Source: Chloroflexia bacterium
GTDB lineage: Bacteria > Chloroflexota > Chloroflexia > Thermomicrobiales > UBA6265
Length of the DNA stretch: 5,122 nucleotides
Assembly: GCA_013694885.1 (NCBI GenBank)
Contig: JACDBO010000350.1
Span: forward strand, 1-5,122
Direction of reading: 5' to 3'
The notes beneath the pieces were generated by a model. It searched no databases and was not told the origin of the DNA. It saw only the letters and a list, made by a program, of their open reading frames with translations. Below, piece after piece: positions 1-4,839 of this stretch; the first letter of the stretch is position 1; each line of letters opens with the position of its first letter. The position numbers and the translations under genes are program-made.

Positions 1-565
1 GTACCGCGCCGGGTTGGCCGCGGGCGACGAGCGAGCCGTCGATGTGGTAGGCGCGGTCCGCGAAGGCCTCGCGGACGACGGTCAGCCCCGCCTCGTGCCC
101 GGCCGCTTCCAGGGCGGAACCGGGAGCGGCGAAGAACCGCGGGGCGGGGTCGAAGGCGCGAACGGCGGCGGCGATGGCGGCGGCGATGGTCGCGTCCTTG
201 ACCGCGAGGTTGTAGAGGGCGCCGTGAGCCTTGACGTGGCGCAGCGGCACGCCGGCGGCGCGGCAGAAGGCGGCCAACGCGCCGATCTGGTAGAGGCAGT
301 CGGTGCGGACCTCGTCGGCCGTGGCGGCGAGGGCGCGACGACCGAACCCGACCAAATCGGGGAAACTCGGGTGAGCACCGACAGCGACACCGTGCGCCGC
401 CGCGCGGGCGACGGTTTGTTCGATGACCCGCGGGTCGCCCCCGTGGAAGCCGCAGGCGACGTTGGCGCTGGAGATCAGCGGGAAGAGAGCGTCGTCATGC
501 CCGACCGCGAACGCTCCGAAGCTCTCGCCGAGGTCGCTGTTGAGATCGACGGCGAAGGCGGTCAT
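1..565 (-). CDS. pxpA: 5-oxoprolinase subunit A (LamB/YcsF family), C-terminus cut by window edge
   Basis: PxpA is the LamB/YcsF-family subunit of the ATP-dependent 5-oxoprolinase PxpABC, which opens cytosolic 5-oxoproline (pyroglutamate) to glutamate. The gene reads leftward from ATG at 563-565 and stays open to the window edge: 188 codons of a family that usually has about 245-255. I translated it by hand. It shows the family blocks in order: DLNSDLGESFG (residues 7-17), SANVACGFHGGDP (33-45), GAHPSFPDLVGFGRR (about 62-76), VKAHGALYN (about 111-119) and VREAFADRAY followed by DGSLVAR near the cut end. The family usually reads VKPHGALYN, so Ala replaces Pro there. The start fits the family N-terminus. 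An AGGA lies 9 bases upstream, inside the preceding gene, whose TGA overlaps this ATG (ATGA), so translational coupling is likely. pxpB and pxpC would be expected further left but are outside the window. The family assignment is very secure; the enzymatic role is inferred from the family. Confidence 0.95.
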   Translation of the reverse strand, partial: MTAFAVDLNSDLGESFGAFAVGHDDALFPLISSANVACGFHGGDPRVIEQTVARAAAHGVAVGAHPSFPDLVGFGRRALAATADEVRTDCLYQIGALAAFCRAAGVPLRHVKAHGALYNLAVKDATIAAAIAAAVRAFDPAPRFFAAPGSALEAAGHEAGLTVVREAFADRAYHIDGSLVARGQPGAV

Positions 566-1113
566 TGCGAGGTGTCCTGACCGGCCACCGACCGGATCGG
601 CGAGGCCTTGCTGGCCCGAAAGCCGGCGCGCTCAGCCGCCTCCGGCGTGCGGAAGCAGACGTTCGGGCGCGTCACGCCGTAGTGGGAGCCACCGGGCACA
701 TGGTAGATCTTCGACGTCGCGTTGCCTTTGATCGGGAAGTCGGCGGGGCAGTCGAACGAGCCGTCCCCGGAAATCTGGTCCCGGCCGCCATCGTCAGGCG
801 TTGCTGCCGGCGGCACCGGGGATGCCGTCATCACGCCGGGGTCACTGACGGGTTCGCCCGGCGGGGCGGCGCGCTCGGCGCCGCCGCGACCGCCAGCGAC
901 CGAGCCACCTGTGCGCGACGATGGCAACGGTTCCAACTTGTCGGGTCCGCTGACACGCTCGATCAGCGCGCCACTCGCACTGGCGAGCACACCGCGCCGC
1001 CACAGGATCAGGACGAGCGAGACGGCGAGGAGCGCCGGCAACAGCCAGCGCAGCCGGCGCTCCCGGTTGTCCCGTCCTCGCCGCCGACGCCCGGCGCTAC
1101 GACCACCCGCCAT
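562..1113 (-). CDS. Membrane-anchored sunset-domain protein
   Basis: This is a 183-residue protein of unknown function. The N-terminus is strongly basic (RRRR at 9-12, RERR at 17-20). One hydrophobic helix follows at about 23-38 and ends in RR, so a type II membrane anchor with the C-terminus outside is likely. A Pro/Gly/Ala-rich linker spans about 45-118. The C-terminal module at about 120-170 has a Cys at 122 (DCPADFPIKGN), then SKIYHVPGG and a Tyr, and a second Cys at 153 (PNVCF) followed by an alanine-rich AERAGFRASK. From memory this matches the small 'sunset' domain (GN...S..YH.PG...Y...CF...AGFR) found on secreted or anchored actinobacterial and Chloroflexota proteins, often beside nuclease domains. 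The two cysteines may bind metal or form a disulphide. I chose the ATG at 1113 over the in-frame ATG at 1134 because AGGGAGG sits 6 bases before it. Its stop overlaps the pxpA start. Confidence 0.8.
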   Translation of the reverse strand: MAGGRSAGRRRRGRDNRERRLRWLLPALLAVSLVLILWRRGVLASASGALIERVSGPDKLEPLPSSRTGGSVAGGRGGAERAAPPGEPVSDPGVMTASPVPPAATPDDGGRDQISGDGSFDCPADFPIKGNATSKIYHVPGGSHYGVTRPNVCFRTPEAAERAGFRASKASPIRSVAGQDTSQ

Positions 1114-1119
1114 CGCTGG

Positions 1120-1126
1120 CCTCCCT
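1120..1126 (-). promoter_or_regulatory. Ribosome binding site that decides the sunset-protein start
   Basis: On the minus strand AGGGAGG lies 6 bases before the ATG at 1113, an optimal Shine-Dalgarno spacing. The upstream in-frame ATG at 1134 would place this motif inside the coding region and has no comparable purine run in front of it. The shorter start is therefore preferred. Confidence 0.7.
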
Positions 1127-1148
1127 GTCGTCATCCGTCAAGGCCGCC

Positions 1149-1154
1149 ATCATA
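1149..1154 (-). promoter_or_regulatory. Possible -10 box for the sunset-protein/pxpA transcript
   Basis: On the minus strand TATGAT lies about 36 bases before the sunset-protein start, in the only gap upstream of that gene. I find no good -35 hexamer at 16-18 bases. Position supports it more than sequence does, so treat it as a candidate only. Confidence 0.25.
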
Positions 1155-1180
1155 GCAGGCCGCCCCACGCCGCCCATGAC

Positions 1181-1209
1181 TGGAGCGGGCCGCACAGGGA
1201 ACGTATCAT
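1181..1209 (+). promoter_or_regulatory. Possible promoter for the two small membrane proteins
   Basis: TATCAT at 1204-1209 is a fair -10 box. The hexamer 17 bases upstream, TGGAGC at 1181-1186, is a poor -35. Transcription from here would start near 1216 and give a leader of about 20 bases holding little more than the ribosome binding site at 1215-1226. With the minus-strand candidate at 1149-1154, this would make the gap a compact divergent promoter region. Confidence 0.3.
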
Positions 1210-1214
1210 CGCGC

Positions 1215-1226
1215 GGGAGGGAGGGG
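1215..1226 (+). promoter_or_regulatory. Strong purine-rich ribosome binding site that decides the ATG at 1236
   Basis: The run GGGAGGGAGGGG ends 9 bases before the ATG at 1236. It favours that start over the in-frame ATG at 1176, whose 20 extra residues are rich in Gly, Arg and Ser and would be translated straight through this site. Confidence 0.65.
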
Positions 1227-1235
1227 CATCACGTC

Positions 1236-1580
1236 ATGAGCGAGGACGCGCGCCCGCTGGAAGGGTATCAATCACCGTACCGTGCCGGAGAACTCCTCCA
1301 GACGGCGGCGACCGTTTCCGCGATCGCCCTTGCCCTGGCCACGCTGACGAATGAGCGAGGACCGGTGATTGACGGCTACCATCCGTTGCCTCTCATCTTC
1401 CTCTACGCTGGATTTTTCGCACTCGTCGGCAGCTTGTATGCTATGGTCGAGGTCTGGATCGAAGTTGGACTATCGCCACGGCTGCTGCTCGGCATCGATG
1501 TACCAACGTTCGGCGCGAGCGCGCTGATTGTCACGACGTGGGGACTCAGCCTGACCGGGTCGCCTACCTTTGGCTCCTGA
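1236..1580 (+). CDS. Small hypothetical membrane protein (114 residues)
   Basis: I do not recognise this protein. It is 114 residues long from the ATG at 1236, which follows a strong ribosome binding site. It has a short polar N-terminus (residues 1-18) and three likely membrane segments. These are about 21-37 (LQTAATVSAIALALATL), about 51-74 (a long Leu/Phe/Ala-rich segment ending VEVWI) and about 91-107 (TFGASALIVTTWGLSLT). Acidic residues E72 and E76 sit at the end of the second segment. There is no catalytic motif, no cysteine, and no signal-peptide cleavage site I would trust. It probably forms an operon with the next gene, which starts 30 bases after its stop and also encodes a small membrane protein. 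Membrane location is supported; function is unknown. Confidence 0.65.
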   Translation: MSEDARPLEGYQSPYRAGELLQTAATVSAIALALATLTNERGPVIDGYHPLPLIFLYAGFFALVGSLYAMVEVWIEVGLSPRLLLGIDVPTFGASALIVTTWGLSLTGSPTFGS

Positions 1581-1610
1581 TCGACGCTGTCCCCTGAAGG
1601 AAGCCGCACG

Positions 1611-1994
1611 ATGCGCTCCGAATCTCCACACCGACCGCTGCTCCAGCCAGCACCCAGACCGAGGGTTCCCGCTGGCGTGGCAATGATCTTGGTCACTGTC
1701 GGTTTCGTCCTTGTCTTGACCGGGATCACCGCGCTTCAGGTCGTCGGTGGCATCTTGCTCATGAGCAGCATGGTGCTGCCGTTCCTCAGTCTCCCGTCGC
1801 GGCTGGACCGGTCGCGAGACACGATCGAGCCACCGTTAACCGCCGTACCGCCTCCCCCTCGAAGCAACGAAGCAGACACTGGTGAAGCGCGGCAGCCTCC
1901 GGCTAATGGGCAGTCCCCAGCGGGCAGGCAGCGCGTGCGCACGGTGTCCACATCGCACCGGACCCGGCGCCGCTCGTCGTCCCACGGGCACTGA
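1611..1994 (+). CDS. Small hypothetical two-helix membrane protein with a basic tail (127 residues)
   Basis: I do not recognise this protein. The ATG at 1611 is preceded at 7 bases by GAAGGAAG (1596-1603), a good ribosome binding site. Residues 1-19 are Pro/Arg-rich. Two hydrophobic stretches follow, at about 20-41 (VPAGVAMILVTVGFVLVLTG) and about 43-62 (VVGGILLMSSMVLPFLSL), joined by a very short turn, which suggests a helical hairpin. The remaining half is hydrophilic and probably disordered: PPPP at 80-83, then a basic, Ser/Arg-rich end (RTRRRSSSHGH). By the positive-inside rule both ends would lie in the cytoplasm. The tail has low complexity and could be partly out of frame, but no better frame is evident. 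It probably shares a transcript with the membrane protein 30 bases upstream. Confidence 0.55.
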   Translation: MRSESPHRPLLQPAPRPRVPAGVAMILVTVGFVLVLTGITALQVVGGILLMSSMVLPFLSLPSRLDRSRDTIEPPLTAVPPPPRSNEADTGEARQPPANGQSPAGRQRVRTVSTSHRTRRRSSSHGH

Positions 1995-2051
1995 TTCCCG
2001 ACGACCGCCTCGAACCAGCGGAGTCGCAGCCCACATCATCGCCCGGCGAAA

Positions 2052-2060
2052 TGGTAAAAT
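2052..2060 (+). promoter_or_regulatory. Extended -10 promoter upstream of rlmN
   Basis: TGG followed by TAAAAT at 2055-2060 fits the extended -10 form TGnTAnnnT in otherwise GC-rich surroundings. No good -35 hexamer lies 17 bases upstream, which extended -10 promoters tolerate. Seven bases separate the box from the ATG at 2068, so transcription would begin at or next to that ATG and leave almost no 5' leader. Confidence 0.5.
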
Positions 2061-2067
2061 CACGCTT

Positions 2068-2106
2068 ATGGCAACCCCACACGACGACCCGGACACCACC
2101 TCGTGA
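2068..2106 (+). CDS. Possible 12-codon leader ORF overlapping the rlmN start
   Basis: The ORF encodes MATPHDDPDTTS and ends in TGA at 2104-2106. That stop overlaps the rlmN GTG at 2103-2105 as GTGA. It has no Shine-Dalgarno sequence, but its ATG falls where the extended -10 box at 2052-2060 would start transcription, so it could be read as a leaderless message. Ribosomes ending here could re-initiate on rlmN, which also lacks a visible Shine-Dalgarno. The peptide contains no run of one amino acid of the kind expected for classic attenuation. Whether it is translated is inference from position only. Confidence 0.35.
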   Translation: MATPHDDPDTTS

Positions 2107-3209
2107 TCGATGCTCTCACCTCCCCCCACCCCATCATCAACCGACCGGCTCCCCGCGCCGCCAAGCCGGTGACGCTCTACGATCTCACGCTCGATGAGCT
2201 GGAAGCGCGCGTTCGTGAGGCCGGGCAGCCGGCCTACCGGGCGCGGCAGGTCTACGACTGGGCCTACACCAAGCTGGCCCGCGACTACGAGGCGATGACC
2301 AACCTGCCGGCAACGCTACGGGCCGAGCTTGGCGAGACGCTGCCGCTGGCGGCGATGACGCCGGTGCGCGAACTCGTCACCGACGACGGGCAGACGTTCA
2401 AGACGCTCTACCGCACCTTCGACGGCCAACTCGTCGAGACGGTCCTGATGCTCTACCCGGAGCGGGCCACGGTCTGCGTCTCCTGCCAGGTCGGCTGCGC
2501 GGTCGGCTGCGCCTTCTGCGCCACCGGACTCGGCGGGCTGACCCGCAACCTGACCGCCGGCGAAATGGTGGTGCAGGCCGTCGACGCGGCGCGGCGATCC
2601 CACGAGCTGGGGCGGCGGCTGACCAACCTGGTGATGATGGGGATGGGCGAGCCACTGCAAAACTACGCGGCGACGATGCGCTTCATCGGCATCATCCACG
2701 ACCCGCGCGGGCTCAACCTCGGCGCGCGCCGGATCACGGTCTCGACCTCGGGTATCGTGCCGAAGATCGACGCGCTGGCGACGGAGCCCTACCAGCTCAA
2801 CCTCGCCGTCTCCCTCCACGCGCCGAACGACGAACTGCGGAGCCGCCTCGTACCGATCAACCGGCGCTGGCCGGTGGCCGAGCTGCTGGCGGCCTGCGAC
2901 CGCTACATCGCCGCGACCGGGCGGCGCATCTCGTTCGAGTACGCGCTGATGAAAGGGATCAACGACGGCGAGGGAACCGCGCGGGAGCTGGCGACGCTGC
3001 TCCGCGGTCGACTCTGCCACGTCAACCTGATCCCGCTCAATCCCGTCGACGTGCTTCCCTACGAGCGCCCCGACCCGACCGGGATCGAGCGCTTCGCCGC
3101 GACCCTCCAAACCGCCGGCATCCCCACCACCGTCCGCTACTCCCGCGGCGTCGAAATCGCCGCCGCCTGCGGCCAACTCCGCGCCCAGCACGAGCAGGCG
3201 AGCGCGTAA
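2103..3209 (+). CDS. rlmN: RlmN: 23S rRNA A2503 / tRNA A37 C2-methyltransferase (radical SAM)
   Basis: RlmN uses S-adenosylmethionine and a 4Fe-4S cluster to methylate C2 of A2503 in 23S rRNA. In characterised bacteria it also methylates A37 of some tRNAs. The 368 residues match the usual family length. An N-terminal accessory domain (about 25-90) contains RARQVYDWAY. The radical-SAM motif CX3CX2C is C132-AVG-C136-AF-C139, and C125 in CVSCQVGC corresponds to E. coli C118. GMGEPL at 180-185 is the SAM-binding GEP motif. C356 in RGVEIAAACGQL corresponds to the methyl-carrying C355 of E. coli. All key cysteines are present, so it should be active. The GTG at 2103 is the first start in frame. The first 20 or so residues are poorly conserved in character, and no Shine-Dalgarno precedes it, so coupling to the overlapping mini-ORF is plausible. 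Cfr, the C8-methylating relative, is less likely given the RlmN-like ends. Confidence 0.97.
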   Translation: MIDALTSPHPIINRPAPRAAKPVTLYDLTLDELEARVREAGQPAYRARQVYDWAYTKLARDYEAMTNLPATLRAELGETLPLAAMTPVRELVTDDGQTFKTLYRTFDGQLVETVLMLYPERATVCVSCQVGCAVGCAFCATGLGGLTRNLTAGEMVVQAVDAARRSHELGRRLTNLVMMGMGEPLQNYAATMRFIGIIHDPRGLNLGARRITVSTSGIVPKIDALATEPYQLNLAVSLHAPNDELRSRLVPINRRWPVAELLAACDRYIAATGRRISFEYALMKGINDGEGTARELATLLRGRLCHVNLIPLNPVDVLPYERPDPTGIERFAATLQTAGIPTTVRYSRGVEIAAACGQLRAQHEQASA

Positions 3210-3250
3210 CCGGCGGCCTGGGCGTCATCCAGTGTCGCGTAGGCCACGCC

Positions 3251-3272
3251 GCCCGGCTCTGAAGCACCGGGC
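3251..3272 (+). repeat. Inverted repeat (hairpin) after rlmN
   Basis: GCCCGG at 3251-3256 pairs with CCGGGC at 3267-3272 around a 10-base loop. The right arm could instead pair with CCCGG at 3285-3289, giving an alternative fold. No T-run follows, so it is not a classic intrinsic terminator, though it lies 42 bases after the rlmN stop and could protect or end that transcript. Confidence 0.4.
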
Positions 3273-3294
3273 TAGACCGACAAACCCGGCTAAA

Positions 3295-3314
3295 GCCGAC
3301 TCCTTTCCGTCGGC
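3295..3314 (+). terminator. Hairpin, weak terminator candidate for rlmN
   Basis: GCCGAC at 3295-3300 pairs perfectly with GTCGGC at 3309-3314 across the pyrimidine loop TCCTTTCC. Its left arm overlaps a competing palindrome, CGGCTAAAGCCG at 3287-3298. No T-rich tract follows (ACGTAACTCC), so intrinsic termination is doubtful. Being part of an interspersed hairpin repeat is an equally good reading. Confidence 0.3.
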
Positions 3315-3376
3315 ACGTAACTCCCGTTCCGCTGACTTGCATTCTTCATGGTTGCCGGTGGCCAGCACCACGCGAC

Positions 3377-3444
3377 TGTCATTTCGAGCCGCAGTGATAG
3401 TTATCAGTGATAGTTATCAGCGAGAAATCTCTCGTTCGAGGGAC
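3377..3444 (+). repeat. Repeat-like block: interspersed motif interrupted by a tandem 13-mer
   Basis: The left flank TGTCATTTCGAGCCGC (3377-3392) and the right flank CGAGAAATCTCTCG (3421-3434) resemble, from memory, the two halves of an intergenic motif common in several bacterial phyla (TGTCATTTCGAGC...GCGAGAAATCTC). Here the halves are split by 28 bases of tandem repeat. The right flank can fold as CGAGA-AATC-TCTCG, and CTCGTTCGAG at 3431-3440 is a second short inverted repeat. Copy number in the genome cannot be seen from this window. Confidence 0.45.
3393..3420 (+). repeat. Two exact tandem copies of a palindromic 13-mer
   Basis: AGTGATAGTTATC occurs at 3393-3405 and again, identically, at 3406-3418, followed by AG as the start of a third unit. 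Each unit, read with the following A, contains TGATA-GT-TATCA, an inverted repeat with a 2-base centre. The array is AT-rich in a GC-rich genome. It could be a pair of operator-like sites or a replication-slippage product. Confidence 0.75.
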
Positions 3445-3599
3445 ACCGGCATCCCTTGAACAACCGGTTTCCGTCAGTTCCTCAGCAGAGGATCTCGTGC
3501 GCTTCGAATGACGCATGCTCGGTGCAGGGAGTTGAGCGACGACGGCGAAGCGCAGCATCGGAGGGCAATCGGCATTATCTGGAAAGCGCGTCGCCACCA

Positions 3600-4673
3600 A
3601 TGAATCCATCTAACGGGTTGCTCGTGATCGATCCAGCGCGGGATCCCCTCGGGGTGCTGGCGTCGACGGCGCCGGTGGTGGCCGCGGCGCGGCACGTCCG
3701 TATCCGGGGCGAGGCGGTGGAGCGGGTGGCTGGCGAGCTGTCCGAGCTTGATCCTCCGGGGTGGGACGAGGGGCTCCACTGGCGCGACGGGACGTGGCGG
3801 ACGGCCGTCTGGGTGCTGGTGCTCGATGCGCTCAACTTCTGCTTCTGGTCGACGAGCGACGACCCGGCCCAGCGCTGGCGGGTGGAGTGGCAAGGGCACG
3901 CGCACAACGGGTACGACGCGCTGGCGGCGGCGCTGCACCGGGCGGTGGCGGAGGGGCGACCGCTGTGGGACGCGGCGTATCTCGCGGATGTTTCGGACGA
4001 TGAGGTTTCGGATATTCTGCAATCGGTGAAGGGCGCGCCGTCGATCCCGCTCTTCCCGACCCGCGTCGCCCACCTGCGCGAGGTCGGTCGCGGGTTGCTG
4101 GCGCTCGGGGAGGACGCCGCCCGCGCCGGCGTAACCCCGGTCGAGTATCTGATCGGGGAGGCCGGTGGTTCGGCGGCGCGGCTGGTCGAGCTGGTGGTCC
4201 GCCACTTCCCGTCCTTCGACGACACGGTGCTCTGGCCGGAGCGCTCACCGCTCTCCGAAACGGACACCGTGCCAGCTCAGAAAATCCGGTTCTACAAGCG
4301 GGCGCAGATTCTGGTCGCCGACCTCCACGGCGCGTTCGCGGGGTCCGGGTTGGGCGCCTTCCACGACCTCGACGGGCTGACGGCATTCGCGGACTACAAG
4401 GTACCGCAGGTGCTGCGCCGCCTCGGCGTCCTCGCCTACACGCCGGCGCTGGCGACGCGGATCGCGCGGCGGGATTTGATCACGGCCGGATCGCGGCCGG
4501 AGGTGGAGATCCGGGCGGCCACCGTCTGGGCCTGCGAGCTGCTGCGCCGGGCCATGTCGACTCACGGTCGCGCCATCGCCACCTACGAACTGGATTGGCT
4601 GCTCTGGACGGCCGGCCAAGCGCTGCCGCCGTCCAGCGAGCCCTACCATCGAACGCCGACGATCTTTTACTAA
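3600..4673 (+). CDS. qng1: Queuosine 5'-phosphate N-glycosylase family protein (Qng1/DUF2419)
   Basis: The Qng1 (DUF2419, queuosine salvage) family hydrolyses queuosine 5'-monophosphate to free the base queuine, which tRNA-guanine transglycosylase can then insert at position 34 of tRNAs for Asn, Asp, His and Tyr. From the ATG at 3600 the protein has 357 residues, close to the family's usual size. Family-like blocks in order are LDALNFCFW (75-83), GAPSIPLFPTRVAHLREVG (about 145-163), KIRFYKRAQILVADLHGAF (228-246), FHDLDGLTAFADYKVPQVLRR (about 254-274), EVEIRAATVWACELLR (301-316), ELDWLLW (330-336) and a C-terminal PYHRTPTIFY (348-357). I chose 3600 because the protein resembles the family only from about there; upstream codons look non-coding. 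The ribosome binding site is weak (GGAAAG, 13 bases away). No signal peptide or membrane helix is seen. Members were first known from eukaryotes, and bacterial copies are scattered, consistent with salvage in organisms lacking de novo queuosine synthesis. Confidence 0.93.
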   Translation: MNPSNGLLVIDPARDPLGVLASTAPVVAAARHVRIRGEAVERVAGELSELDPPGWDEGLHWRDGTWRTAVWVLVLDALNFCFWSTSDDPAQRWRVEWQGHAHNGYDALAAALHRAVAEGRPLWDAAYLADVSDDEVSDILQSVKGAPSIPLFPTRVAHLREVGRGLLALGEDAARAGVTPVEYLIGEAGGSAARLVELVVRHFPSFDDTVLWPERSPLSETDTVPAQKIRFYKRAQILVADLHGAFAGSGLGAFHDLDGLTAFADYKVPQVLRRLGVLAYTPALATRIARRDLITAGSRPEVEIRAATVWACELLRRAMSTHGRAIATYELDWLLWTAGQALPPSSEPYHRTPTIFY

Positions 4674-4678
4674 GTGCC

Positions 4679-4688
4679 TATCCGGATA
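4679..4688. repeat. Perfect 10-base palindrome after qng1
   Basis: TATCCGGATA is self-complementary and lies 6 bases after the qng1 stop codon. There is no loop or T-run, so it is not a recognisable terminator. It could be a protein-binding site or chance. Confidence 0.3.
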
Positions 4689-4801
4689 ACCCCACAAACT
4701 GCCGTCGGGCGGGCCGCATCTTCCGGGCAGGCCAAGCCCCTCGCCACGGTAGGAGCGTTGTCGCTGGGGAGTTTCGACCCTTCGATGGGGCCGACCAAGG
4801 T

Positions 4802-4839
4802 ATTCCTGATTCCTGTTCCGATAGGCGTGCTTCAGGAAT
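4802..4839 (-). terminator. Inverted repeat overlapping the oxidoreductase stop codon
   Basis: ATTCCTGA at 4802-4809 is an exact 8-base inverted copy of TCAGGAAT at 4832-4839, with a 22-base loop. The right arm includes the stop codon of the leftward oxidoreductase gene. It lies between convergent genes, so a hairpin could limit read-through in either direction. Neither side has a clear T-run, and the long loop makes it a weak terminator. Annotated as a candidate only. Confidence 0.3.

Larger units (their letters stand above)
3210..3599. other. 390-base intergenic region with hairpins and repeats, no credible gene
   Basis: No reading frame here looks like protein. From left to right it holds two hairpin-forming inverted repeats (3251-3314), a stretch with nothing recognisable (3315-3376), a repeat-like block with a tandem 13-mer (3377-3444), an 8-base palindrome AACCGGTT (3462-3469), and the qng1 leader. 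Base composition is less GC-rich around 3375-3480 than in the flanking genes. An open frame upstream of qng1 reaches back to a TTG at 3456, but its translation does not resemble the family. I see no convincing -35/-10 pair for qng1. Confidence 0.6.

Noticed and set aside
14..580. Plus-strand open frame of 188 codons
   Set aside because: It is the antisense shadow of pxpA. The minus-strand frame carries clear LamB/YcsF motifs and continues out of the window.
722..1354. Plus-strand open frame of 210 codons, and another at 565-1155
   Set aside because: Both lie antisense to the sunset-domain protein, are Pro/Arg-rich, and the first runs out of frame into the next gene. The minus-strand gene has a ribosome site, a membrane anchor and a recognisable C-terminal domain.
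1882..2106. 74-codon plus-strand frame containing the mini-ORF
   Set aside because: The upstream part overlaps the tail of the 127-residue membrane protein and is Arg/Pro-rich without a ribosome site. Only its last 12 codons, from the ATG at 2068, have promoter context, so only those are listed.
2475..2522. Extra cysteine in the RlmN motif (C128 in CVSCQVGC)
   Set aside because: It is additional to the three cluster cysteines and the C125/C356 pair. As far as I recall, an extra Cys here is common in the family, so it does not imply a new activity.
2316..3191. Open frame of 291 codons on the minus strand
   Set aside because: It lies wholly inside rlmN on the opposite strand. Its translation is a low-complexity Arg/Gly/Asp/Val mixture typical of the antisense of a GC-rich gene, while the plus-strand frame has every RlmN motif.
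3377..3444. Short repeats considered as a CRISPR array or origin of replication
   Set aside because: The two 13-mer copies are directly adjacent with no spacers, and no cas gene is near. There is no DnaA-box cluster, dnaA or other origin marker.
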